Positions 45,388 through 57,639 of a DNA stretch of 64,000 bases are shown piece by piece (position 1 is the first letter of the stretch; every line of letters begins with the position of its first letter). The stretch spans positions 57,084,156-57,148,155 of the forward strand of contig JAHLJT010003656.1 in assembly GCA_031308135.1 (NCBI GenBank), given 5' to 3'. The DNA is from Acheta domesticus. Taxonomy: Eukaryota; Arthropoda; Insecta; Orthoptera; Gryllidae. Under the pieces are notes generated by a model that did no database searches, was not told the origin of the DNA, and worked only from the letters and a program-made list of their open reading frames with translations. Position numbers and translations under genes: made by a program.

Positions 45388-45630
45388 TTCTAAGAGCGAC
45401 CCTCAAGGCCACTCAAATCCCATCTTCGCGATGGAATATGTCACGGCATTTCGCGTCTTTTCTCGGTATTGCCTGTAGAAGTCGCATGATCGCAAGCACT
45501 GCTTCATATGGTCGCGATCGTGCGAAATCTAGCGGAACGACTGAGAAAGACGCGAAATGCCGTGACATATTCCATCGCGAAGATGGGATTTGAGTGGCCT
45601 TGAGGGTCGCTCTTAGAAAAATCCAGAATA
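45388..45630. mobile_element. Hairpin MITE, copy 2
   Basis: The left arm CACTGCGATTTTTCTAAGAG, CGACCCTCAAGGCCACTCAA is mirrored by TTGAGTGGCCTTGAGGGTCG, CTCTTAGAAAAATCC at the right. CCCATCTTCGCGATGGAATA and TCCATCGCGAAGATGGG lie inside, as in copy 1 (449-690). Confidence 0.8.
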
Positions 45631-45639
45631 TTCAACGAA

Positions 45640-45830
45640 AATGAGACCTCCAACGGTTTTTAAAGCGTTCTTTACTCTTTTACAACGGACAGACATTTTG
45701 CCGTCAATCGATTTTTTGGTGTCAATGACCCTCAAAACGTGGGTAACGCGTGTTTTACTTTCGAAATATCGCAAGAATAGAGTAAGACGAGAAAGTAAAA
45801 GCCAAATCTTCCGTATGAAATGTCGAATAA
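45640..45830 (-). repeat. Repeat family R, fragment
   Basis: ACGGACAGACATTTTGCCGT, CAATCGATTTTTTGGTGTCA and GACCCTCAAAACGTGGGTAA match the part left of the CTGT/CCGT tract in other copies. Confidence 0.6.
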
Positions 45831-45839
45831 GGATATAAC

Positions 45840-47735
45840 AATACTTTGGCCGTCGCCGGTGTCAACGAAGACCGCATCGGATATTTGAACATCTGGTGGA
45901 AAGTGGGCCACTGGACCCAGGACCTTTGGCTGAGCAGTGAGGAACAAGAGCCAAGGGCTGCAAAGAGATTGGAAGAACGACGGAGGTGCAGCAAAGAAGA
46001 AAACAGAGATCATAAGGTTTTGCTGACAATCCAACCCTCGCCAAAAAGAATTCCAAAAGAGATTGAACGAGTTGCAACTGTGACGAGAAAGAACAGATGG
46101 ATGGACTAGCTGACCAATCTTTTCACCACCTTGGAAACTAAAGTAACTCAGCGTTCACTCAGAGTCAATCCCTGAATATGAAAAGAACTAGACGGAAGAG
46201 AATCTCAGAAACGATTTGAGGGACTGGAGGTAATGAAAAATGTTCTGTCCGAAGGCTACCTGAAGCTACTTGAGGAAAACATTAGGACAACATAGGCTAC
46301 AAAAAGAAGAATAAAGCTAACTGGCCATACTAGCTTCACGTAGCAATAGTCGACCCTAATTGAAGGCAAGGAGACTTTCAAACAACGATTAACGAGAAGA
46401 ACGTCTATATAGAGAAGAAACCATGAGGTAACAGCCATGAAATCTTATTCGTTCTATGTGTGTTTCTGATGAAGCTCAATTTATTAATGAAAACCTTTGG
46501 GGAAAGTGATCCGCCAGCAGTGTTTGTCGATTCTGTGATGATCTGTTGTTTTTTTTAAATTGCTAGAATTAAAATTTTTATTGTTTGTCCTACGTTCACG
46601 AAGTAAATAGTAAATAAACTCTTGGCTCTTCATCTTGTTATCACGCCTCTTCTTGCCTGTATGTTTCTTCACGGGTTGTGAAATGTGACCTATTATTTAT
46701 TTACCAAGGCGATTATTTTAGGTAATGTTAAAGTAATTAGCAATATTTTAATGAAATCATATGTAATATTTTATGACATGTTACCACGAAAAATGTGAAA
46801 AAGTATTCAGTAAAAAGTATTTTTCTCAAATTCACTGACAACGGAAAAGTTTTCAGCTTTTAAAGAAATATTCAAAAATAAAATGAAATTTTTATCTTGC
46901 TAATTCTTCTGTAATGCCAATATGGACAAAGCCAATAATGCCAATATGGACAAAGGGGAATCATTTAACTAATTCCAAGCCATCATAACAGAGAGAGACG
47001 TAATCACAACACGCTACGCTCGGCTTTAATCTCTGAAAGTGCACCTGTATCCAAAGAAGAACTGGTCTACTGGGGTAATGAATTGTGTGACAGTTTATCT
47101 TTATTCCTCACGCTATGATCTCAAGATGAAAACACTTAATGCCTAACAGTGTAGAGCTCATATTAAATATTAGTAGTCTTTCTCCTAATAAGTTAAAATT
47201 GAGTGACGATTTGGAAGTTGATACAATCATTTCAACATTCAAATTGAAGGGCGAATAATTTTCGATAATTTGCCTTTCTTAATATGTCAAAGGAAAGAGA
47301 CTTTTTTGCGTTGTTTGTTTGTTTGTTTTCCAAAAAAATCTGTGTATGCAAACTTCCGATAGAAGTAAACTCAGCCATTCCTCTAAATCAGTTAATAACC
47401 CTAATTTCAGTAGAAAACATTATTCAAAATTTGTCATTTTGTAATTATAAAAGGTAAGTTCAGAAATCGGATGAGTTTTTTTTTTTTGAAAAAATCATAT
47501 CAATAAACATTGAATACATGTATACGCATGAAAATATTGCTCTTACGCAGATGATGGATATATTAATACAAAACTAAAGTAAAAAATTCTCGCTTTTTAA
47601 TGACATACGTATAGGCTTAGGGAAGGATTGATCTGCCTACAAGCCTGCCTACAAAAAGAAGGAGCCGACTACCGATACTGTGTAGTTAGGGTCTCACTTC
47701 AGTAATCGACCCTTTTTATTTGTTTACTCATACAT
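45840..47735. other. No gene established
   Basis: A plus-strand frame of 87 residues at 45846-46109 continues in fragments to about 46430 and is less AT-rich, which could be the remnant of a mobile-element protein. I recognise no motif. A short duplication GCCAATATGGACAAA is at 46917-46955. The rest is AT-rich. Confidence 0.35.
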
Positions 47736-47744
47736 AATACGGGG

Positions 47745-49158
47745 CAGTGGCGTGCATTCCATGGAATGAAGGGAATGAGTCATTCCCCTAAGCAAAGCAC
47801 AGAAAAATCCTTTCTATATTTAAAATATTCTTTGCTTATGGCCAGAGCAAAACTGTTTACTCAACTCAGATTCTGAGCTACGTACTAGTGATTGAACCGT
47901 AACGGTCGATGTTTTCAAAACGGTGTGTAAATTCGTCTCGTGACGTCAGCGAAGCTTCATTCTTCGAAGGTGCAGGCGCTCGACTTTGTCATGCCTCGTG
48001 CAAAGTCGGGTCGGTCCGTGAGGGCGCGAGGATAATAAATATGAGAATTCGTTCCGTTGTGATCGACTGGTAGCAATTTCAAGTTCGGAAGAATTTATTA
48101 TTTTGGCTTTTTGAGGATATTTTACGTACGTGCTAACTACATTATAACACAATGAAATTATAAAGCACCTAATTATGTCGAGAACGTTTATATTAAGTTA
48201 AAGAAAGTATTCTAAACAAGCTAATTCTTTGCGTACTGCTCTGCAGTTCTCCCTTGCGAGAAGGGAATGCAATCGGTGAAATCATTCCGCGCAGTAATGA
48301 TGGCATCTAGCGAGGAAAGTGAGAACAACCCGCATTGACAGGCAGAGCCAGGCGCGGTGCAACGCCCACGGATCTCTTACGATAATCTCCGTTTCCGGCG
48401 GTACATTCGAAGTAGGCACGATCAACTTTCATAAGAATAAAACATTACTGATATTTCGAGGAATCGCCGCACATGAGAATTGCAGACGGAAGTTTGGAAC
48501 ATATTCCCCTTGTGCTATTATGAGATGAATACTACCAGGATTGTTACCAAAAATAATCTCAAAAATATCAAGTTGATACCAAACAATACAATATTTCAAA
48601 TATTTGCACTATACAGAGCAAAAACAAGAAACATAAGATGCAAGAAAGAGAACTAACAGGATTTGTCCGAAGAATTTAAACCGCAGAGCATCCAGAGAAT
48701 GTGAAAAGTGCAAGAAAACAGTAGAACGGACATCATATCTATTGTGTAGGTCGTGAAAAACATTATTACTGAACTCTGTAGATACATTTTCAAATTAACA
48801 TTCACCATATATTAAAGTTTACGGACTTATTTTTCATTTTATGAAAGAAAAAAATGTTTTAATGTATTGATGGATTTGAAAAATTTGTTAATAATTTTAA
48901 ATAACTAAATACTCGATAAATAAGGTTAAGTTGTAAGTCACATAAATACCGAATTATATTTTTTTATAATGTTCGAAGGCATTTAGCCAAAGAAATTGTC
49001 CCTGGGGTCTGTTTACTCCCAGGCGACCATTTACGTTCGTATGAAAGACGCCCGGGTTAATATTCACATTTTGTTATTCATCTTCAACTGTTTTACGTTT
49101 TTTATACCTTGGACTTCAAAAGTGCTTCCCCTACTAAAATTATCACCGCACGTCACTG
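47745..49158. mobile_element. Non-autonomous hAT element, 1414 bp, with 8-bp target duplication
   Basis: Left end CAGTGGCGTGCA; the right end reads TGACGTGCGG-type after reverse complement (CAGTGACGTGCGGT). ATACGGGG directly flanks both ends (47737-47744 and 49159-49166), an exact 8-bp duplication. No transposase motif could be read inside; short frames near 48320-48530 and 48640-48780 are not recognisable. It may carry unrelated sequence between hAT ends. Confidence 0.9.
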
Positions 49159-49479
49159 ATACGGGGCTATAATGATGGAATTCAATTCAGGAGCTTGCCG
49201 GAATTCAGAAATTTATGGAATGCAATTCAGAAGTTTAGGATACTTTCACTTTTAAAACAATGTTTACAAAATGCGGATTTGCACAGTAAGTAATTAAAGC
49301 TAATAATTAAATATTGCAAAATTTCCCGAAAATTAATGCTAAAAATATTGAGCAATTTAAAAAGATGTCGCAGCTCGATTATATTGCAACACTCGGTGTT
49401 CAGTGCTTACTACTTCGTGCTCGCACCTAGGGAAAAAGAATTTCTCGAAACTCGAAAACCAAAGCCAAAGTTATCAGTT

Positions 49480-50040
49480 TAGATTGATTGATTAATTAGT
49501 GATTCCGAACGTGTCAACTGCTAAGAGCTTCAGTCCCTTAACGGCGTTAACGGGGCTTACGGGGATTTTCCCCTGAACCAGGCATCTCCCTCCATCGCCC
49601 CAGCCGGGACAAGCCCTAAGCTCCAGACAAGTGTGGTAGTGTAGGGCATGTGAGTGTAAGTGTGTAAGTAAGGATCAGGGGTGGATCCAGCCGATTATCT
49701 GGGGGGGCGAGTAGATTTTTGTTAAATAATAAACATATTTGTTATCACATTTTGTATTATTTATGTACTGTAGAAATATTATACAATATTATTGCTTAAA
49801 TAATTACACAATTCGAATGTAAATAAACATTTAAATCAAATTTTATCAAATAAAGGAAGGTAAACGAAACTCTAGACCTTTTGGAGGGGGCATAGCCCCC
49901 ATGCCCCCCCCCCGGATCCGCAAGAGGATAGGAGAAGGAAGAGGAAAACAATCACGCGCGGACCGTGGCTTGTTTGTTAGGTTGCTACTTCGGCATTCGC
50001 CTGGTGTTTATCGAAGAAACCATGGAAAACTACCATGGCG
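49480..50040 (-). mobile_element. Long SINE (family 3), copy 3, interrupted and head-truncated
   Basis: Left blocks GAACGTGTCAACTGCTAAG, ACCAGGCATCTCCCTCC and AAGCTCCAGAC (49500-49670), then an inserted element, then GAAGAGGAAAACAATCACGC, GGACCGTGGCTTGTTTGTTAGG and GGCATTCGCCTGGTG (49925-50040). The tRNA-like head is missing. Confidence 0.8.
49677..49922. mobile_element. hAT-like MITE inserted in the SINE
   Basis: CAGGGGTGGATCCAGCCG at the left and GGGGGGGCATAGCCCCCATG...CCCCGGATCCGC at the right are typical ends of short hAT-like elements with G/C runs. The right CCCCTG terminus appears lost. The SINE sequence continues on either side. Confidence 0.6.
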
Positions 50041-50389
50041 GTTTAATAGTTTCTGTGACCGGTGCCAGGGCCGTGTGAGACATACTTAAAGCCTATATTT
50101 CGATGAAAACCTCGACATCGTTTTGGCAACATTACACAAGCTACGCATACGAGAATGTATAATAATGGTAAAATGCTTCAAAACCAACCTACAATTTTTC
50201 CTACATTGTTGTTATTTTTTCTTTGCAAATAACGGCCATCTCGGACCACGCACCACGTTATTCTCCGAGGCCCAATCATGTTTATCCCAGAGAGATTAAG
50301 TGTCTTTACTCACTATGAGGATCGGCTTTTTTGACTGTATCCGTTGTTCAGACAATGTGGTTCGCTTTGAATTATGAACTATGAAGAGA

Positions 50390-50510
50390 TACGTTGATAA
50401 TGAGGGGTGAAGGGACAATCACAAAAACGTCCATGCCTACCCAGGATTCGAGCCTACAACCTGTTCAGTGTAGACGACGGCTACCGTAACTATTCCTCTA
50501 TAACACGACT
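50390..50510 (-). mobile_element. tRNA-like SINE remnant
   Basis: On the minus strand GTTACGGTAGCCGTCGTCTA precedes a B-box-like AGGCTCGAATCC near 50445, followed by TGGGTAGGCATGGACG. Head only; no body could be matched to the other families. Confidence 0.5.
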
Positions 50511-50529
50511 AAAGATGTTATGTGTCGGC

Positions 50530-51640
50530 TGAATATAAAATCTACTCCAGGTTGGAACCAGCTACTTAAGGAGCAGGACTAGGGACTGTCGGTCCCTCTA
50601 CAATACTTTGCGCAAAATGTGGGCTGTCCCCAATAAAGCGATTTCTTGCGCTTCCCAGTCTTTTGAATTACCTGGGAGTTTAGATAAGTTCTTACATAAA
50701 TTTTGCGGAACAAATCCCAGAGCTCCTATAACTATCGGGACGACCTGTGCTTTTTATTCGGCTGATGCCACATTCGGCTGATCTCGATTTCCAAACTCTT
50801 GTATTTAAGACGTTTCTCTGGCTCCTTGGTAACGACGTTTTGATCGCATGGCATAACAACGTCGACTAGGAGACACGACTTTTCTCCAAATCCTGGATAA
50901 CAACATCCGGTTTGTTTGCCGCTATCGTGCGATCAGTTTGAATTTGTTGGTCAAACAATATTGTACACGGTCCAACAGACGTCACCGGTTTTGACGAGTG
51001 TTCATACCATTTGGGGTATGTGTTTAGAACTTCGAGGGTGGTGCAGATCTGCCAGTGGAGGTCACAACACACCCTGTCGGGTCTCCTCAAGTATTTGGTC
51101 TTTGCTAGAATTGGACAAGCTGAGACAATATGATTAATGGTTTCTTCTTGTTCCTGACAAATGCGACATTTATCGTATTTGGAAATTTTGAGAACCACTT
51201 TATTATAATATCTTGTTTTCAAAGCCTGATCTTGGGCAGCTGTTACAAGTGATTCCGATTCTGGCTTCATTCTTCCCCTTTTTATCCCCGTAAATGATTT
51301 GTCCTTATTTATCTGCACCTTGTCCATTCTTTGAAGATACTGTCCATGGAGTGTTTTGTCTCTCGGCGATTTCGTTACCATTTTTTGTGTTTCACATTTC
51401 ATGTTAAGTAGCTACAGATGTTCAATTTCTGTTCTTCTGCGACACGCAGAATAGCATGGTTTTCTTCGCAATACCTTTTGCTACACTAACAATGCTTGAT
51501 TCCTATTCTTCGGTCAGATTAAAGACCTGCCTCATTAGAGGATCATCTTGATGACTGACTTCATACTTTTCCATCCCGACTATTGCATTGTGCCAGGAGT
51601 TATTATTATCTAATTTGTCCTGAGTTAATTTAATCTCAAT
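50530..51640 (-). pseudogene. R4/R2-like non-LTR retrotransposon, 3' part, copy 2
   Basis: A 178-residue frame (51402 to 50866) carries RDKTLHGQYLQRMDKVQINK and KRGRMKPESESLVTAAQDQA. A zinc knuckle CRICQEQEETINHIVSACP is followed by LHWQICTTLEVLNTYPKWYE, DRTIAANKPDVVI and, beyond a stop, LVDVVMPCDQNVV. The last two blocks form the (R/K)PD...D pattern of restriction-like endonucleases in R2/R4-type LINEs. A tail with KEPEKRLKYKSLEIEISRMW and LLGTAHILRKVL-like sequence ends near 50600. Same family as 11860-13620. Confidence 0.85.
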
Positions 51641-51649
51641 TTGTCTGAG

Positions 51650-51685
51650 TTATTATTATTATTATTATTATTGTTATTATTATTA
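51650..51685. repeat. (ATT)n microsatellite
   Basis: Imperfect ATT units, repeated again at 51690-51715. Confidence 0.85.
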
Positions 51686-51719
51686 AATTATTAAAATTAT
51701 TATTATTACTCGCTTAGCG

Positions 51720-53280
51720 TGGCGCCTCAGGAGGGTATTTTCATGTTAAAAGGTTTTATTTTAACTTTGTGAGTTCATTATAAAAAATAATTTTAAACAT
51801 AATTCAATTTTATTATGGTATATAAAGTTACTTGGAAATGAATCGTTTAAAATATTTGTTTATATTTTTGTTTCATTTCAAAAATGCTATTTATTATCAT
51901 CAATCTGATGAATCAATTGGTAACGATTACTGTAAATGCTGGAAAGTGAGTATAGTAATTCCAGCGTTTCACCTATGTATTCACAGGTGCATTGAAATAA
52001 TCAAAATACATGGTTTTCTACAATTCCTGCAGAATATCATAGAGGGAAGAAGCTATGAATTGTGCCTATCGATTTGCTTCGTCGAGAGGAATCGAATGAG
52101 CTTGTAATGAATGACGACGAAGCTTGAAACGACGTAATGAACAGATAATGACAATAAGAACTCATTCTATAAGTTTTAAGGTATTATTAAAACGTTGTCT
52201 AGGGTCTATTTCCTTTCATTTAAGGCAAAAATCACGAAATTTTGTTGAGTAGGAAGTTTCTTATATTTTGTTTCTATTAGCCAACTTGATTTAACGTACA
52301 ATTACCCAATTCATCGGTTTTCAATAATAATGAGTGGTGTGTGAAGTATGAAGTGAGCAGTCCGATTATGTTGTTGATATAAATAGTACAATTTTATTGA
52401 TCATCAATTTGATGAATTACTTTCAAAATACCTTAGCTACAAAGACATTCAAAATTAAAAATGAAAAACCTCATCTTTCTCCACGAAATATTGGGAAAGT
52501 AACAAAAACGAGAGAAACGTAAAATCATTCAGTAGTGACGTCGTCAGGGACTACGTCGGTGTTCGAGTAGTAATCGTCTGCTTGCAAAATCATAAATATT
52601 GTGTTGACAAAATCAGAGTTCAAAGATGTGTCTCCTTGGTGAAAAAAATCAAGAAGCAGAAACAATCACACAGCCGCAAGAATACATACGTAGAATATAG
52701 TCAATGACACTTGGATGTGTCAATGTTAGTACACGATTAAACGATGCATGCCGGAAGTCGACTACTAAGCACAATGGGAATGTGTGCAGGGAAGGAGGTT
52801 CTAAATAGAATATCCGATTTCACATAGACTCGGATGAATTCCGTAGAATAATTGCATCAATAAATAGAATCATTTTATTTCGTTTACTTTTACAGCACAT
52901 TGCTATTAGATTAAAAATGTTTATCTTACGCACTGCTACTGCTCCCTAAGGAATCAGTTCCGCTGCATCGCTATTTGTCTCTGACGGAATGCTTTAGGAA
53001 CCAATCTGCTCTCAGAGGCAGGCAAACAATAATGATCGTGGTTCATCTACCAACTTATTATTTAAATGATTTATTTTCCATATTTATATTGTATTAATTT
53101 TTACCAACGTTTGCAAGGATACTGCAACATTCCTGAAGAAGAGCCTACAAAAATTTCATATCTATTCATACACTACTTTTTGTGGTATCGATGTCGGTTA
53201 CATGCCGTTGAATTCACTTTTATTAGCAGAGTTTGCATTTGTAAATACAATCGCTCCAAATAAGTATTTCTAGTATTAGG
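51720..53280. other. No gene recognised
   Basis: AT-rich. A plus-strand frame of 91 residues at 51832-52107 has no recognisable motif. Confidence 0.45.
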
Positions 53281-53430
53281 GGATCTAAAAATAAAGAAAT
53301 ATATTTTAGGCGCGTGTAGGTAGCAGTTGGGAAGAGGGTGGGACAGAACCAAAAATCTAGTCCAGTTTAAAGATATTATGTAACTAACTAGTATGATAGA
53401 GTCTGTGCCATTCTATAGTACCACTAGTTT
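53281..53430 (+). repeat. Repeat family R, right terminus only
   Basis: Ends GTGCCATTCTATAGTACCACTAGTTT, matching the terminus of the fold-back element; the preceding part (TTTAGGCGCGTGTAGGTAGC, AACTAGTATGATAGAGTCTG) is more diverged. Confidence 0.65.
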
Positions 53431-53434
53431 CACT

Positions 53435-54835
53435 ATGAGAGTTAATTTTAAAAAATAGGTGTACAGTTTATCAACTTTACCCATTGTAATGACTTTAATA
53501 TTTGAGAATAATGGTTAATAACACATAATATGTATATCATAATGTAAAAGCATGATAATACTGTATTTGAGATAATATTTTTAAAACACTGCTGATTTCT
53601 TAAGCTTTTCTTCTGACTACTTATTCCAGTAAATGTACATGTATTCGACTTTTATTAAACCTTGAAACGTCCATGATTAATGTGTAGATCCGAGTATTGT
53701 CAATGGTAGGGTATACTACAATTGATCTGCTATATGAAACTTGTGACATTGTACGAATACAAAAGGTAGAGTAATATGATGTGTGGGCTCACCTTATCAT
53801 CCATGCTTGCAGATTTATGTTCTTCTCCCCTAGACACTCACTAAATTACTTCTTAGTTGTGCTTGCAGCATGGTTTTCAGTTTCTCTTTTCTTCTGTACA
53901 TTCTTGAAATGTTCTTAGTTCTCAATGATTTGGTAATTAGTAATGAAAGTTAATAGCCTATGATGAAGTTCTTTGAAACATAGTATCACACAAGAACATA
54001 CTGTACTCTAGTTTCTTTACGTGTTAGTTAACTAGAGCTAAGATTTGTCATGACACATCTCCAAAATCATTATTCAAATCACATCATTAATGATATAATT
54101 AAAAAACACAATATGAACCATTTATCAACATTTCTCTCCAATACGAAGATGTGCTAATAATGTGTCGACCCATATCGTGTACATCTTAATATTGGAGAGA
54201 AATATTATAGAAACTAAGCGTGAGATCAACTCATAATTAATACGTACTGATTGGAGAGAAACATTCATCATAACCATTCTAACGGAATTCTTTTGTCTTC
54301 TGTTCAAAGCAAAAACTAATGCATCAAGTGTCAACGAAGACAAAAAATATGTTTATGGTTCAAACGAACTCTTGCCCATAGTATAATTATTTTATATCAA
54401 TTTAAGACCGAACGCAACGCTTAGTTGCAAACAATAATAATGCACATGAAGAACACGGAATTCACAATATCATAGCCAAACAAATAGTTTTTTTTATTTT
54501 ATATATTATTTATTTGCAATCTGTAACATCAGAAGAATAGGCAAATCTTTTGGCAGAGTTACAATGGTATGTGAAGTAACTGGACATTCACAGTCCTTCA
54601 TGGATTTATTAACAGTAGTGAACAATTAAATAGTGTACACTGTTTAGCATCATAAGACAAATATCAAAACAGAAACACAACAGACAATATTTAAAAACTT
54701 TTACATTTTTGGCATTCAGGAACTTAATTATGTTTTAACAAAATGAAATAATTCCAAACTGTTTTAGTTAATTACAGTATAAATTTCTATAGCAGTACAA
54801 TATAAGCAGTGCATATTGTGTATTTAGTGATCGAA
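53435..54835. other. No gene recognised
   Basis: AT-rich. TTGGAGAGAAA with CATATCGTGTACATC-type phrases repeats in both orientations at 54125-54270, a small inverted duplication. Confidence 0.45.
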
Positions 54836-54839
54836 CCTA

Positions 54840-57622
54840 TTTAAAAGATCCGGAAAATGAAATCGACTGGAGGCCAAGAGGATGAAGTTTAATGCCAGAT
54901 CATTTGAGTGATTTTCTTGGCGTTTATAGTATTTTTGGAAACTTAATTGGACTTCTTAGTATATTTTGGGTATACGTAAGTCATTGTGCAATGTTTTATT
55001 TGAAACAGACCATGGAGCATTAGCAAGTGATCTTAAAGTTTTTTATTGAAATTTCTGTATAATTTCCAGGTTAGAGTTGGCGGCAGTGCCCCGTAATTGT
55101 ATTCCGTAGGTCCAGACGGGTTTTATTATTGATTTATAAATCAACAGTTTATTAGCCAGAGAGAGATTCGAATTTTTTCCTGGAAGTCAATAGAATTGCT
55201 TAATTTTGATTACGAGGGCTTTTCTTTTCATATGTCTTCCAGGTCAATTTTTGATCAAGATATAGACCAATTATAGAATACCAAGATATACTTCAAAAGA
55301 TATAGACCAAATTATGCAATCTGTTTGCAGTATTTCCTTGTTATAGATTTTAACTGGAAGACATCTAGTTGGTTTGAGTGCAAACGTTACGTGGACAGAT
55401 TTGCTTTCGTTGGTTTTTATACGCCAATCTGTGAACTATTCCTGCTGTAGAGTGAGGTATTCTTGTAGTTTTTCTGATGCAGAGAAAGCATTTTCATCAG
55501 AGTTTAAAAAAGCTGAGTCATCAGCAAACATCCGGTCGTGATGTCCGTAGAGACGGATAGATCGGTTGTATGTAGTAGATATATTAGCGGACCGAGAACA
55601 CTTCCTTGAGGTACCCCGGCGGCAACGGGATAGAATGATGATGTTTCTTCCTTTAATTTTATTTGGAAATATCTTCCTGTCAGATAGGAGCGAAGTAATG
55701 CAAAGAATGGGTGGGGCAATATATTTTTGATTTTGTACAATAGTCCTGAGTGCCACACTTTGTCAAAAGCTTGGACGACATCCAAAAAGACGCCAGTACA
55801 ATGACGTTTCTTCTCCAACGCTTCATTGATAACCATCACGATCCTGTGAATTTGTAATGTAAGTGCGTGTTTCGTTCTAAAGCCGAACTGTCTGAGATAA
55901 TATTGTTTTCTACTATGATTGGAAGAATCCGCTTGAGGAAAAGCTTTTCGAAAACTTTCGACAAAACTGGTAATAAACCGATAGGCCTGTATGAATATAC
56001 TTCGGAAGTAGGTTTACCCGGTTTTACGAGGGACATTCAATAATTAAAGAGACAAATTGGTCTGGAGAAATAAATGTTTATTTTTACAAAACAGGACTTC
56101 TCCTACTTTTTAATATATTTCTCACCAACATTTATGCACTTGTTACAAAGGGCTACCAGCTTTTGTATGACGGCTGCAAAGTACTTTTTATCTTGGTGTT
56201 TGAACCAATTTCCCACAAATTTTTTTGACAACCTCGTTATCTTGGGACTTCTCCCAACGTAATGCCTCCTTCAGTGGGCCAAACAAATGGAAATCACATG
56301 GTGCTAAATTGAGGCTGTAAGGGGGATGAGGCAGTACCTTCCAACCCATTTTGTCAATGGTTTCACGGGTTTGTTGTGGAGTGTGAGGACGTGCGTTGTT
56401 TTGCTGGAGAATCACATCTCTCCTCTGAGATCCATGACTTTTCTCTCTCATGACTGGCTTCACCTTCTTCAAAAACATATCTAAACAATATTGGCTGTTT
56501 ACTAAAGACTGTTCTTCATGATAATCACAAAAACCGCACCTACAGCGTCCCCAATTTCAGTCAACATGACTTTTCTTGCTGATGTGGCGAGAACGATGTT
56601 TGTCAGTCACTGAGCTTCGACCATTTTTGAACTGTTCCACCAAATTGTAAAAATTCTCACAGTTCTTACAACTTTCAGCATACATTATGATCATTCTAGA
56701 ATATATATTAGCTTGTTTGTCACCTTCAGCACGTTGAAAACGAATCAAAGAATGTTCTTCAATCAATGTGGAATTTTCAAGTGGACTCGCCATCGTTCAT
56801 CTTAATTTTGAGGTTATGAACACAACAATGTTGATCCTTCAGATGGTCAGGGTTCATCCTAGTGATGCCAACGCAAAGTCCTAAAATTACCAAACTCGTC
56901 CTACCCACTGTTTTCTCTCCAGACCAATTTGTCTCTTTAATTATTGAATGACCTACGTAGTACAATAGTAATTTGGCTGTACTTCCATTGAGATGGACAA
57001 TGTCCAATTCTAATGATTACGTTGAAAATTGATCTTACCAATGCTAGTGCTTTTTTTGGCAGGTTTCTCAGAACAAAGACAATGATGAGATCGTAGCCAG
57101 GTGCTTTATGAGGGTTAATTTGTTTAATAGCATCTGAAATTTCCGTTTTCTTGAAATACTTTATTGGTAGCGACATTTGATAAGGTGCATTAATGAACAG
57201 AATAATATTTCTTTCTCGGTCGTTTCATTTGTCATTTGGATCGTGTGTATTTCGCCAATCTTGCTTAAGTCGCCTCATTTCTCGTTTCATTGCATCAACC
57301 ATTTTCGAATATTTGCGTGTAGCTGTTTCGTGCATTTCTGGTGTAGCATGCCATGCTGCTTACTGAATACTGGAAGTTAAACATTCAACTGCTTCATTTA
57401 TATCGAATTCACTTTTCAGAGGAACTTTTGCAGTAATATTTATATTCAGCCATGTTTCAAATTCACTCCACACAGGAGGACAGTTCTAGAGAATTTTCAA
57501 TTGATGTAAAGCTCTGATTTGTTCCTTTCATTAAGTCAATTTTTTCATCATGCAGAAAATTGATAATTTCTCTACAATTTTGCGCTAGTCCGTTGGCATT
57601 CCATGCAACAATATGAAAAGCT
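54840..57622 (-). pseudogene. Jockey-type non-LTR retrotransposon, interrupted by a mariner
   Basis: Minus strand from the right. At about 57622-57500 AFHIVAWNANGLAQNC is the start of an endonuclease domain, most of which is deleted. 57176-56960 holds IKQINPHKAPGYDLI, an RT start. The mariner 56027-56957 follows. Then comes VKPGKPTSEVYSYRPIGLL (56030-55985), AFDKVWHSGLLYKIKNILP (55770-55725) and GVPQGSVLGPLIYLL with FADDSAFL, the RT catalytic Asp-Asp (about 55620 and 55520). A tail KTLRSLANAPWSVSNKTLHN runs to near 54900. Frameshifts and the deletion make it dead. Confidence 0.88.
56027..56957 (-). mobile_element. Mariner transposon, internally deleted, nested in the Jockey element
   Basis: Inverted ends of about 42 bp share ATTCAATAATTAAAGAGACA, AATTGGTCTGGAGA with three differences near the tips. 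TA flanks both ends (56025-56026, 56958-56959). The minus-strand frame 56793-56557 is the N-terminal DNA-binding part (LIRFQRAEGDKQANIYSRM, FYNLVEQFKNGRSSVTD). After a deletion, 56478-56188 has the C-terminal catalytic part (RRDVILQQNNARPHTPQQTR and PYSLNLAPCDFHLFGPLKEA). The usual second catalytic Asp in QxDNARPHT is Asn here, and the first catalytic Asp region is missing. About 930 bp against the usual 1.3 kb. Confidence 0.93.
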
Positions 57623-57639
57623 GCAAATTATGAAACAAA

